A stretch of 64,000 nucleotides of DNA. It comes from Pseudomonas sp. 5P_3.1_Bac2. GTDB taxonomy: Bacteria; Pseudomonadota; Gammaproteobacteria; Pseudomonadales; Pseudomonadaceae. The notes under the pieces are model-generated. The model saw only the letters and a list, made by a program, of their open reading frames with translations. It was not told the DNA's origin and did not search any database. Below are positions 42,893-50,720 of the stretch, one piece after another. The translations under genes were made by a program, and so were the position numbers. The DNA lies in assembly GCF_025465995.1 (NCBI RefSeq), contig NZ_JANLNY010000006.1, forward strand, positions 496,001 to 560,000, given 5' to 3'. Position 1 is the first letter of the stretch; every line of letters begins with the position of its first letter.

Positions 42893-43695
42893 GCGAGAAG
42901 CTCCCGGCAGACAGGTTGATCGTGGGCCACGCCGAGCAGCGCGCAGACCGTGCCGCACAGCTCTAATTGACGCGGCTGCGCGGCGCTATCCCGGCTAAAC
43001 GCGTCACCCAGCACAAACAGCGGCACTTCGCGTTCTTCCGCGAGCAAGCCGTTGTGCGAGCGGTCGTTATTCATGCCGTGGTCGGCGCTCACCAGCACTT
43101 GGTAGCCAGCCTCCAGCCAGGTTTGCAGGTAGTTGGCCAGCAGCACATCGGCGCTGCGCGCGCTGTTGCGGTATTGGCTGCTGTCGAGGCCGTGCTTGTG
43201 CCCGGCGTCGTCGATATTCATCGGGTGCACCAGCAAAAAGTCGGGACTGTGCTGCAAACGCAAACTTTCGGCGTCGGCGAACAGATGGGAGTCGGGGTAG
43301 TGGTCGGCGTAATAAAAATGACCATGCTGGATCGGCAGGCGCGTATCGCTGGTGTGGCGATCACGGGCCGGCTCAAACGGCGTGCGGTTATACAGCTCGC
43401 TGATCCAGTGATAGGCCGCCGCAGCCGTAACCAAGCCGGCTTTGCTGGCGTAATGAAAGATACTGCGGTGGTTGGACAGGCGGTTGATGCTGTTATTGAC
43501 GATGCCGCTGTCGAGCGGCGCCACGCCGGTGAGGATCGCTTCATACAGCGGTCTGGACAGCGCCGGTAGCTCGCATTCGAGCTTATACAACGCGCCGCGT
43601 CCGGCCTGACAGTAAGCTTGCAGATGGCCTAAGGCATGCTGTGCGACGCTAAAGCTGAGTCCATCGAGAAGCACCAGGATAACCTTGTGCGCCAT
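42889..43695 (-). CDS. Alkaline-phosphatase-superfamily phosphodiesterase/phosphonatase-like
   Basis: A 268-residue protein with the alkaline phosphatase fold of the nucleotide pyrophosphatase/PhnA branch. Predicted metal ligands and nucleophile: D11 in LLDGLSF, S47 in LPALSRPLYEAILTG (Ser in place of the more usual Thr), D162/D163 and H166 in NIDDAGHKHG, D205 and H206 in SADHGMNND. No signal peptide, so it acts in the cytoplasm on imported substrate. The branch includes phosphonoacetate hydrolase and phosphodiesterases. Lying inside an ABC import operon it is probably the first enzyme on the imported organophosphorus compound; the compound is unknown. Confidence 0.78.
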   Translation of the reverse strand: MAHKVILVLLDGLSFSVAQHALGHLQAYCQAGRGALYKLECELPALSRPLYEAILTGVAPLDSGIVNNSINRLSNHRSIFHYASKAGLVTAAAAYHWISELYNRTPFEPARDRHTSDTRLPIQHGHFYYADHYPDSHLFADAESLRLQHSPDFLLVHPMNIDDAGHKHGLDSSQYRNSARSADVLLANYLQTWLEAGYQVLVSADHGMNNDRSHNGLLAEEREVPLFVLGDAFSRDSAAQPRQLELCGTVCALLGVAHDQPVCRELLA

Positions 43696-43765
43696 GCTTG
43701 TTTTCCTTGCCCAGTACGACTTCCCAAGCGCCAGGCCCCGACATTGATGCCGGGGCCGGCAGTGC

Positions 43766-44824
43766 TTAGTTCATGTTGAGGATGACGTTTTCTTGCCACA
43801 GACGAGGCAGGGCTTTGGAAGTGGCCTCCCAAGCCGCGGCATCTTTAATCGGCTGGACCTTGGCGTATTGCTCTTGTGGCAGCAGCTTGGCCTGGACTTC
43901 CGGCGGCAGGCTCAGGTGCTCGGCGCGGATCGGCCGGGCGTTGCCTTTGGCCAGGTTGATTTGCCCGGCATCGCTCAGGATGTACTCGCGGGCCAGCTTG
44001 GCCGCGTTAGGGTGCTTGGCGTATTTGTTGATGATGGTGGTGTAGCCGGAGATCACCGAACCGTCGGAGGGGATCAGCACTTCAAAGCGGCTAGGGTCGA
44101 TCTGATCGCGGTACGACAGGCCGTTGAAGTCCCACACCACGCCGACTTCCACCTCACCTTTCTCCAAGGTTTGGATGGTCGGGTTGGCCAGCGACAGACG
44201 CCCTTGTTTGGCCAGCTCGGCGTAGAAATCCAGGGCCGGTTGGATATTGCTCTCGTTGCCGCCCATGGCAATGGCGGCGGCCAGGACGCCGTTGACCGCT
44301 TGGGCCGCGGTGCTGACGTCACCGGCAGCGACTTTGTACTTGCCGGTTTTCAGGTCGGCCCAGGAGCGGGGGATGTCTTTGACCAGTTGCTTGTTGACGA
44401 TAAAGGCGATGGAGCCGGTGTAAGCCAGCAGCCAATGGCCGTCGCTGTCCTTGGCCCAATCCGGTACTTGTGCCCAGGTGCTGGGTTTGTAGGCTTGGGT
44501 AACACCTTGTTGCACCGCGATGGGGCCGAAGGCTGCACCGACGTCGCCAATATCGGCGGTGGCGTTGTCTTTCTCAGCGGCGAATTTGGCGATTTCCTGC
44601 GCCGAACTCATGTCGGTGTCGCTGTGTTTGAGGCCGTACAGCTTGCCCAGATCGATCCAGGTGTCTTTCCAGTTGGCCCAGCTATCGGGCATGCCCACGC
44701 TGTTTACCGCACCTTCTTTACGTGCCGCTGCTTCCAAGGCCTGCAAGTCAGCGTCTGCTGCCATGGCCGAAGTGGCCAGGGCAATCGCCGAACCCATCAG
44801 TGAAGCCATTAGTATTTTTTTCAT
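43766..44824 (-). CDS. ABC transporter substrate-binding protein (2-AEP/iron-type)
   Basis: A 352-residue periplasmic binding protein with a signal peptide (ends ATSAMA). It has the type II fold of the PotD/AfuA/PhnS group: LEAAARKEGAVNSVGMPDSWANW at the N-terminus, IPRSWADLKTGKYKVAAGDV, and GYTTIINKYAKHPNAAKLAREYILSDAG near the C-terminus. It is the first gene of the operon. It probably captures a small organophosphorus or related anionic compound. A near-palindrome at 44853-44864 lies 29-40 bases upstream and is a good operator for the UTRA regulator encoded divergently. Confidence 0.82.
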   Translation of the reverse strand: MKKILMASLMGSAIALATSAMAADADLQALEAAARKEGAVNSVGMPDSWANWKDTWIDLGKLYGLKHSDTDMSSAQEIAKFAAEKDNATADIGDVGAAFGPIAVQQGVTQAYKPSTWAQVPDWAKDSDGHWLLAYTGSIAFIVNKQLVKDIPRSWADLKTGKYKVAAGDVSTAAQAVNGVLAAAIAMGGNESNIQPALDFYAELAKQGRLSLANPTIQTLEKGEVEVGVVWDFNGLSYRDQIDPSRFEVLIPSDGSVISGYTTIINKYAKHPNAAKLAREYILSDAGQINLAKGNARPIRAEHLSLPPEVQAKLLPQEQYAKVQPIKDAAAWEATSKALPRLWQENVILNMN

Positions 44825-45139
44825 TGGTGACTCCTTGGTGAGAAAAACGTGTTGGTCTAGATCAGCAATACTTGCGCCAATCTAGGCAGGGTTTGTGACG
44901 ATTTCGTGTACGCACTTCCCATTCCCTGCGTCTGCCCGTGGACAAACGCCTAAGCAAGCAGCCTAGCTCAAGGATTTATGGCCGAAATATTGCTGGTAAG
45001 CCCGCTGTTGAGCGGCGCAGATCCGCTCTGTCACAGACCAGTCATCAAGCGTGCTTAATCTCGCAGCTAGAACTGCAGCCAGAGTCGGGGCGGAAAACGC
45101 CCTGATTTGGGGCTGGACTAGGCCAGATTTGGGGGTGCC
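44825..45139. other. Divergent promoter region, organophosphorus operon and UTRA regulator
   Basis: About 315 bases. One operator candidate at 44853-44864 is listed separately. I see no sigma-54 element and no gene. Confidence 0.5.
44853..44864. promoter_or_regulatory. Candidate HutC/UTRA-type operator
   Basis: TGGTCTAGATCA is one base away from the perfect palindrome TGGTCTAGACCA, and the core GTCTAGAT fits the GTnTAnAC consensus of HutC-subfamily GntR regulators at 7 of 8 positions. It overlaps the expected promoter or leader of the binding-protein operon, and a UTRA regulator is encoded just across the gap. Confidence 0.45.
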
Positions 45140-45856
45140 ATGGGCGAGGTGTTACCACGGGCGGTTACCGCCATTAGCCGCGCGTTAACCGAGCAGATTG
45201 AACACGGCTTGCTCAGTGCCGGCTGCCAGTTGCCCGCCGAGCGCAAACTCAGCGAACTGTTTGCCACCACGCGCATCACCTTGCGTGAAGCCCTCGGCCA
45301 GTTAGAAGCTCAGGGTTTGATCTATCGCGAGGAGCGGCGGGGTTGGTTTGTTTCGCCGCCGCGCCTGGCGTACAACCCGCTGGTACGCAGCCACTTCCAC
45401 GCCATGGTCGCGCAGCAAGGGCGGCTGCCGGCGACGCAGGTGCTCAGCGCTAAGCTGATTCCGGCCACTGCGCAGATCTGCCAGCTGCTGGAGTTGCCGG
45501 CGCTGTCCAGCGTGTATCAGATCCGCCGCGCGCGCCGTGTCGATGGGCGGCTGGTGCTGTATGTCGAGCACTACCTCAACCCGCGCTACTTCGCCAACAT
45601 CCTTGAATTCGATTTAACCCGCTCGCTGACTGAGCTGTATGCCAGTGAGTACGGCATCTATTACGGTGCGGTGCGCTTCGATATGGTGCCCACCGCCTTG
45701 CATGTGGAGGCTGCAGCGGCGTTGCGGGTGGCGCCTGGCAGCCCGGCCCTTAGGATTGTGCGGATCAACCGCGACCAGCATGCGCGGCTGATCGACTGCG
45801 ATCTGGAGTATTGGCGCCACGATGCGCTGCATGTCAGCGTCGAGGTGCCGCAATAA
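45140..45856 (+). CDS. GntR-family regulator with UTRA ligand domain
   Basis: A 238-residue regulator. The winged helix of the GntR family covers residues 8-75 (QLPAERKLSELFATTRITLREALGQLEAQGLIYR), followed by a UTRA domain at about 90-235 (VYQIRRARRVDGRLVLYVEHYLNP, DCDLEYWRHDALHVSVEV). UTRA domains bind small ligands such as phosphonate intermediates, N-acetylglucosamine-6-phosphate or amino sugars and lift repression. Divergent to the ABC/phosphatase operon, it is its probable local repressor, comparable to Salmonella PhnR next to phnSTUV. Start at 45140; the upstream 60 bases hold no clear ribosome site, so the ATG is a little uncertain. Confidence 0.85.
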   Translation: MGEVLPRAVTAISRALTEQIEHGLLSAGCQLPAERKLSELFATTRITLREALGQLEAQGLIYREERRGWFVSPPRLAYNPLVRSHFHAMVAQQGRLPATQVLSAKLIPATAQICQLLELPALSSVYQIRRARRVDGRLVLYVEHYLNPRYFANILEFDLTRSLTELYASEYGIYYGAVRFDMVPTALHVEAAAALRVAPGSPALRIVRINRDQHARLIDCDLEYWRHDALHVSVEVPQ

Positions 45857-45873
45857 GCGCCTGCGCCGGGCAG

Positions 45874-45899
45874 AAAAAAGGGCAGCCGAGGCTGCCCTG
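45874..45899 (-). terminator. Terminator downstream of the M18 aminopeptidase gene
   Basis: On the minus strand CCAGGGCAGCC pairs with GGCTGCCC and six T residues follow, 20-40 bases after the aminopeptidase stop. Confidence 0.8.
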
Positions 45900-45916
45900 G
45901 TGAGTGGCGTTGTCGC

Positions 45917-47206
45917 TTACGGCAGCTCAGGGCTGGCGTAGAAGGCGCTGAGCACTTTGACCAAATGAGCAAGGTCGTGGCTGCCGGCCAATTCGCGGAT
46001 CGAGTGCATGGCGAAAGTCGGCAGGCCGATATCGACGGTGCGCACGCCGATCTGACTGGCAGTGATCGGGCCGATGGTCGAGCCGCAACCCATGTCGCTG
46101 CGGGTCACGAAACTCTGCACCGGCACTTCGTTTTCCAGGCACAGGTGGCGGAAGAAACCGGCGGTTTCGCTGTTGGTGGCGTAACGCTGGTTGCTGTTGA
46201 TCTTGATCACCGGGCCGGCGTTGAGCTTAGGCCCATGGTTTTGATCATGCTTGTCGGCGTAGTTAGGGTGCACGCCATGGGCGTTGTCGGCCGAGACCAG
46301 CAAGGAGCGCTGGATGCAGCGGACGAACTCTTCACCGTCCGGCAGCAGGCGCCGTAGCACTTGCTCAAGCATCGGGCCGTCGGCGCCACAGGCCGAGCAA
46401 GAGCCGACTTCTTCGTGGTCAGTGCAGACCAGCAGACAGGTTTCGTCATCCGACGAGGCGAGCAGGGCACGCAGGCCGGCATAGCACGACAGCAGGTTGT
46501 CCAGGCGCGCGCCGGCGATAAAGTCGGCGTTGAGGCCGATCACCGCTGCGCCCTGTGTGTCGTAGAAACTCAGTTCGTAGTCGAGCACCGCATCGGCGCT
46601 GAAGTCGTGCTGCAGGGCCAGCTGGTTGGTGAGCAGGGCGCGGAAATCCGGAGCCTCGCTGCCGGCCAGTTGGGCCAGAATCGGCGGCAACTCATTTTGG
46701 GCATTGATCGCCCAGCCTTGGTTGGCTTCGCGATTCAAGTGGATGGCCAGGTTGGGAATCACCGCAATCGGCGTCTGGAAGTCGATCAGTTGGCTCTCGA
46801 CCTTGCCGTCGCGGCGGTAGGTGACGCGTCCGGCCAGCGACAGGTCGCGGTCAAACCACGGCGCCAACAGTGCGCCGCCATACACCTCGACGCCCAGTTG
46901 GAAGAACCCTTGGCGTTGCAGCTCCGGCTGCGGCTTAACGCGCAGGCAGGGGCTATCGGTATGGGCACCGACCAGACGGATGCCGCTTTCTACCAGCGGG
47001 CGTTTGCCCAACTTGAAAGCAATAATCGAGGAGTCGTTGCGGGTCACGTAATAGCGGCCACCGGCTTCGGTGTACCAGCTGCTGCGCTCATCTAAATGTT
47101 GAAAACCCGCCGCTTCGAGGTGCATCGCCAAGCTGGCGGTGGCATGGAAAGGGGTTGGTGAGCTTTTCAGGAAATCGATCAGGCCGTTGTTTAAATCTGC
47201 ACGCAT
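45917..47206 (-). CDS. apeB: M18-family aminopeptidase
   Basis: A 429-residue dinuclear zinc aminopeptidase of the M18 family (ApeB, yeast Ape1/aspartyl aminopeptidase relatives). Metal ligands are H82 and D84 in [13 protein letters not shown] in [15 protein letters not shown] in [13 protein letters not shown] in [11 protein letters not shown], and H in [12 protein letters not shown]. It acts in the cytoplasm on peptides. It starts with [20 protein letters not shown], and a terminator follows. Upstream and on the same strand lies a phosphopantetheinyl transferase gene, 43 bases away; they may be cotranscribed but are not functionally linked in any way that I can see. Confidence 0.9.
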   Translation of the reverse strand: MRADLNNGLIDFLKSSPTPFHATASLAMHLEAAGFQHLDERSSWYTEAGGRYYVTRNDSSIIAFKLGKRPLVESGIRLVGAHTDSPCLRVKPQPELQRQGFFQLGVEVYGGALLAPWFDRDLSLAGRVTYRRDGKVESQLIDFQTPIAVIPNLAIHLNREANQGWAINAQNELPPILAQLAGSEAPDFRALLTNQLALQHDFSADAVLDYELSFYDTQGAAVIGLNADFIAGARLDNLLSCYAGLRALLASSDDETCLLVCTDHEEVGSCSACGADGPMLEQVLRRLLPDGEEFVRCIQRSLLVSADNAHGVHPNYADKHDQNHGPKLNAGPVIKINSNQRYATNSETAGFFRHLCLENEVPVQSFVTRSDMGCGSTIGPITASQIGVRTVDIGLPTFAMHSIRELAGSHDLAHLVKVLSAFYASPELP

Positions 47207-47249
47207 AACTCACTCCAGGCAGCAATGCCGGCAGTTTAGCGGATTTGCC

Positions 47250-47972
47250 TTATTTTTTGGCGCTTTGCTCAATGCTTATCAGGCTCAAGAGATAGCCCTC
47301 GAACTCAGTGAATTGCCCGTTCAGCAACGCGCCGGCCTGCCACTCAGGACTCAGATCGAGCAACAGGCGCAGTTGTCCCTGCTGCGCATCGACTGTCAGC
47401 AGTTCGGCGTCGTGGAAGTAGAAGCGCTTGAGCGTGAGCGGGTAGAGCGCCTTAAACAGGCTTTCTTTCAGGGAAAAAGTCAGGGTGATCAGCTGTGCTT
47501 GCGCGCTTTCGGATAAGCCTTGCAGGCGCTCCAGCTCCGCCGCGGTGAGGATCTCGCCGGCCAGGCGCTGGGCGCGTTCTGCGGGGATCAGTTGCTCGAT
47601 ATCCAAGCCTAAACTTTGCCATTGACGGCTTAAGCCGACCACCGCGCCAGCCCAGCCAGTGCTGTGGCTGATCGAGCCGCAAGTGCCTGCGGGCCACTGC
47701 GGCGCGCGGTCGGCCCCACTGGCCGGCACGTGGCCTTGGCCGGTAACGCGGCGCAGCGCTTCGCGGGCGCACAAACGGCCGGCCAGGTATTCGGCCTGGC
47801 GTTTGGCCACGGCCTTAATCGGCTCAATGGCGCAGCGATTGAAGTCATCCGCCTGCAGCTGACTGGGGTCGAAGCGCGTGCTCAGCAGGCGCACTCCGGG
47901 CACCGCCACAGGCAGTGGCCAGTGGTCGTTAAGGGCAGTACAGCAAGCGGGGAGGTAGTAGGGGGTAGTCAT
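47250..47972 (-). CDS. 4'-phosphopantetheinyl transferase (EntD/PcpS type)
   Basis: A 240-residue Sfp/EntD-type transferase that moves phosphopantetheine from coenzyme A to a carrier protein serine. The signature residues are present: WPAGTCGSISHSTGWAGAVVG (N-terminal substrate and CoA contact), GLDIEQLIP (metal-binding D and E), and FSLKESLFKALYP (KESxxK motif). FYFHDAELLT follows at the end. In P. aeruginosa the single enzyme of this kind (PcpS) activates both fatty-acid ACP and siderophore synthetases, and the same may hold here. The start at 47972 (MTTPYYLPACC) is chosen over one 33 bases earlier. Confidence 0.87.
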   Translation of the reverse strand: MTTPYYLPACCTALNDHWPLPVAVPGVRLLSTRFDPSQLQADDFNRCAIEPIKAVAKRQAEYLAGRLCAREALRRVTGQGHVPASGADRAPQWPAGTCGSISHSTGWAGAVVGLSRQWQSLGLDIEQLIPAERAQRLAGEILTAAELERLQGLSESAQAQLITLTFSLKESLFKALYPLTLKRFYFHDAELLTVDAQQGQLRLLLDLSPEWQAGALLNGQFTEFEGYLLSLISIEQSAKK

Positions 47973-48088
47973 GGCCGCTAGTTTGCCTTGCCCCGGCAGC
48001 GCCAACCAGTGCTTAGGCCTGTCTACGGAATGTGCTTAGCATGCTAATCTTTGCCCACTGGCGTTCTAGAGCTGCTTGCGAGATTCCG

Positions 48089-49267
48089 ATGTCCATAGAA
48101 ACCACCCACCTGATCCAGGGCAGCGCGGCCTACCGGCGTGCCACCCTGGCTCTGTTCTGTGCCGGATTTGCCACCTTTGCCTTGCTCTATTGCGTGCAGC
48201 CGTTGCTGCCGTTATTGGCCGGGCATTTTCATGTCTCCGCCGCTGTCAGCAGCTTGGCGTTGTCTTTCACCACCTTAAGCCTGGCCCTGTTTTTGTTGAT
48301 TTCCGGCGCTCTGGCCGAAAGCTGGGGGCGCAAGCCGGTTATGGCGGCGGCTCTGGGGCTGGCCTCGCTGCTGGGGATCGCCTGCGCCTTTGTCGATAGC
48401 TGGAGTCATCTGCTGTGGCTGCGTGCCTTGCTGGGTTTGGCCTTGAGCGGTTTGCCGGCGCTGGCCATGGCGTATGTGGGGGAGGAGTTCGATCCCCAAT
48501 CGCTGCCGGCGGCCATGGGCCTGTATATCGGTGGCACGGCTTTGGGTGGCCTGCTTGGGCGCTTACTGGCCGGTTTGCTCAGTGATATCGGTGGCTGGCA
48601 GTTGGCCTTGGGCGGTATCGCGCTGTTGGGCTTGCTTGCCATGGGCCTGTTTGTCTGGTTGTTGCCCGCCTCGCGGCATTTCACCGCGCAGTCGTTATCG
48701 CTGCGCGGCTTGCTTGGCAACTTCGCCCTGCATTTACGTAACGCACAGTTGCAACGCCTGTTCCTGCTGGCGTTCTTGTTGATGGGTGGCTTTGTCGCGC
48801 TATTCAACTATGTGGGCTTCCGCCTGGCCGGGGCGCCGTTCAACCTGTCCTCGACCGTGATCGGGATGCTGTTTACCGTTTATTTGGTCGGTATCTTCAG
48901 CGCCGGCTGGGCAGGGCGCTTGGTTCCGCGCTTGGGACCACGGCGGGTGATGCTCGGCGGCATTGGCCTGATGCTGATCGGCGTGGCCCTGTGCGCGGGG
49001 CCTTGGTTGGTTTTGGTGGTGCTGGGTTTGGGGCTGTTTACCTTGGGCTTTTTTGCGGCTCACGCAGTGGCCAGCGGGCAAGTCGGCCAGCGTGCCCATG
49101 GCGCTAAGGCGCAGGCCTCGGCGCTGTATCTGTGCAGTTATTATTTGGGCTCCAGCGCCATTGGCTATGGCGCGGGCTATCTGTGGCAGCACGCCGGCTG
49201 GTTACCGATGCTGGCGGCATTGGCTTTGGTGTTTGTGTTGGCTGCTTGGGTGGTGCGCAAAGTTTAA
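48089..49267 (+). CDS. MFS transporter, YnfM-like
   Basis: A 392-residue, 12-helix major facilitator protein of the YnfM/arabinose-efflux group. The N-terminus GSAAYRRATLALFCAGFATF and the loop 2-3 motif GALAESWGRKPVMAAAL are typical; GEEFDPQSLPAAMGLYIGGTALGG is the helix 4-5 region. Substrate is unknown; members export drugs or small metabolites. The start is ATG 48089, with the earlier in-frame start at 48032 adding a peptide without transporter character. It lies directly upstream of oprH-phoPQ but has its own promoter; the two are separated by the PhoP box. Confidence 0.82.
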   Translation: MSIETTHLIQGSAAYRRATLALFCAGFATFALLYCVQPLLPLLAGHFHVSAAVSSLALSFTTLSLALFLLISGALAESWGRKPVMAAALGLASLLGIACAFVDSWSHLLWLRALLGLALSGLPALAMAYVGEEFDPQSLPAAMGLYIGGTALGGLLGRLLAGLLSDIGGWQLALGGIALLGLLAMGLFVWLLPASRHFTAQSLSLRGLLGNFALHLRNAQLQRLFLLAFLLMGGFVALFNYVGFRLAGAPFNLSSTVIGMLFTVYLVGIFSAGWAGRLVPRLGPRRVMLGGIGLMLIGVALCAGPWLVLVVLGLGLFTLGFFAAHAVASGQVGQRAHGAKAQASALYLCSYYLGSSAIGYGAGYLWQHAGWLPMLAALALVFVLAAWVVRKV

Positions 49268-49277
49268 GCGTGATTTT

Positions 49278-49333
49278 GTTCAGTGAAGGTTCAGTGAGAG
49301 TTCAGGGGTGGTTCAGGCTCTGGCGTGCAATCT
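49278..49333 (+). promoter_or_regulatory. PhoP-dependent promoter of oprH: four GTTCAG half-sites
   Basis: GTTCAG occurs perfectly four times at 49278, 49289, 49300 and 49311, each 11 bases apart, so all lie on one face of the helix. A -10-like CAATCT at 49328-49333 lies 11 bases beyond the last repeat, the spacing used by PhoP in place of a -35 element. OprH starts 44 bases further on. Direct half-sites 11 bases apart are the standard binding mode of OmpR/PhoB-type regulators, and the phoP gene is in this operon. Confidence 0.85.
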
Positions 49334-49376
49334 AGCCCCAGAGTTAAACGAAGCAACCCCTACTGAGGAACACACC

Positions 49377-49982
49377 ATGAAACTGACTCTGAACAAACTC
49401 GCGATTGCAACTTCCCTGGCTTTTGTCGCCGTAACCGCTAATGCCTCCGACACCTTTGTCGGTACCACCTACGGCACAACCAGCAACAACATCCAGAAGT
49501 CTAAGTCGCTGAACCAAAACCTTAACCACCCCAACCTCGATAAGGTTATCGACGACAGCGGCACTTGGGGCATTCGCGCTGGTCAGAGCAACGACATGGG
49601 TCGTTACTACATGACCTACGAGTACACCTCGGACACCAACAAGGGCTACAAACTGCGTCAGCAAAACCTGTTGGGCAGCTACGATCTTTATCTGCCAGTG
49701 GGCAGCTACGGCACTAAGTTGTTTGGCGGTGGCACCGCGGGTTTGGTTAAGTTGGATCAAGACAGCCGTGGCATGAAACGTGACAGCGACGTTGGTTACG
49801 CCATTGGTTTGCAGACTGGCCTGCTGCAGCCGATCACCCGCAATGCCTCGATCGAAACTGGCTACCGTTACCTGCGTACCAATGCCGGCACCGAGATGGC
49901 ACCCCATGGCCAGGGTAAAGCCGGCTCCCTCGATCTGCACAGCAGTGGAGAGCTGTACCTTGGCACGAACTGGCAGTTCTAA
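49377..49982 (+). CDS. oprH: Outer membrane protein OprH
   Basis: A 201-residue outer-membrane barrel. The signal peptide is MKLTLNKLAIATSLAFVAVT with cleavage after ANA. The mature protein matches P. aeruginosa OprH strand by strand: GTTYGTTSNNIQKSKSLNQN, DDSGTWGIRAGQ, KLRQQNLLGSYDLYLPVG, KLFGGGTAGLVKL and SLDLHSSGELYLGTNWQF with aromatic end. Eight strands are expected. It replaces magnesium bridging lipopolysaccharide when magnesium is scarce, raising resistance to cationic peptides and polymyxin. It is first in the oprH-phoP-phoQ operon and under the PhoP box at 49278. Confidence 0.92.
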   Translation: MKLTLNKLAIATSLAFVAVTANASDTFVGTTYGTTSNNIQKSKSLNQNLNHPNLDKVIDDSGTWGIRAGQSNDMGRYYMTYEYTSDTNKGYKLRQQNLLGSYDLYLPVGSYGTKLFGGGTAGLVKLDQDSRGMKRDSDVGYAIGLQTGLLQPITRNASIETGYRYLRTNAGTEMAPHGQGKAGSLDLHSSGELYLGTNWQF

Positions 49983-50000
49983 CCGACAACCCAAACAGCT

Positions 50001-50021
50001 GGTCGGGCCTCAGGCCCGGCC
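50001..50021 (+). other. Intercistronic hairpin between oprH and phoP
   Basis: GGTCGGGCC and GGCCCGGCC with a 3-base loop and one wobble pair. No T-run; it could lower read-through into phoPQ or protect the abundant oprH message. Confidence 0.5.
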
Positions 50022-50042
50022 ATTACCCGTAGGAGTTGTGGC

Positions 50043-50720
50043 ATGAAATTACTGGTTGTAGAAGACGAGGCCCTGCTGCGTCATCACCTCTACACCCGCT
50101 TAGCCGAGCAGGGTCATGTGGTCGATGCGGTGGGTGATTCTGAAGAAGCGTTGTACCGTAGCGAAGAGTACAACCACGATCTGGCGATCATCGATCTGGG
50201 CTTGCCGGGCATGGGTGGGCTGGATCTGATCCGGCAACTGCGCAGCCGAGACAAAAGTTTTCCGATTTTGATTCTGACCGCCCGTGGCAATTGGCAGGAC
50301 AAGGTCGAAGGCCTAACTGCCGGTGCTGACGATTACGTGGTCAAACCTTTCCAATTTGAAGAGCTGGAGGCGCGGCTTAACGCTTTGTTGCGTCGCGCTT
50401 CGGGCTTTACACAAGCCACCATCAGTGCGGGCGAACTGCAGCTGGATCTCAACCGTAAACAAGCTACGGTGGCCGGCAGCAGTCTGGGTCTGACCGCATT
50501 TGAGTACCGCATTCTGGAATACTTAATGCGTCATCAGCAGCAGGTGGTGGCTAAAGAGCGCCTGATCGAACAGCTGTATCCCGATGACGAAGATCGTGAT
50601 CCCAATGTGATTGAGGTGCTGGTCGGCCGCTTGCGGCGCAAGCTGGACGCGGCTTTGGGCAATAAGCTGATCGACACCGTACGTGGTCAGGGCTATCTGT
50701 TCACCGAGCGTTGTCGATGA
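50043..50720 (+). CDS. phoP: Response regulator PhoP
   Basis: A 225-residue OmpR-family regulator. The receiver domain has EDE at 7-9, phosphoacceptor D51 (LAIIDLGLPGM) and K at VVKPFQFEELEARL. The winged helix holds LTAFEYRILEYLMRHQQQV and VIEVLVGRLRRKLD. It matches Pseudomonas PhoP almost residue for residue, and it is followed at once by phoQ. It responds to low magnesium and cationic peptides and activates its own operon through the upstream repeats. The ATG at 50043 follows AGGAG. Confidence 0.95.
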   Translation: MKLLVVEDEALLRHHLYTRLAEQGHVVDAVGDSEEALYRSEEYNHDLAIIDLGLPGMGGLDLIRQLRSRDKSFPILILTARGNWQDKVEGLTAGADDYVVKPFQFEELEARLNALLRRASGFTQATISAGELQLDLNRKQATVAGSSLGLTAFEYRILEYLMRHQQQVVAKERLIEQLYPDDEDRDPNVIEVLVGRLRRKLDAALGNKLIDTVRGQGYLFTERCR

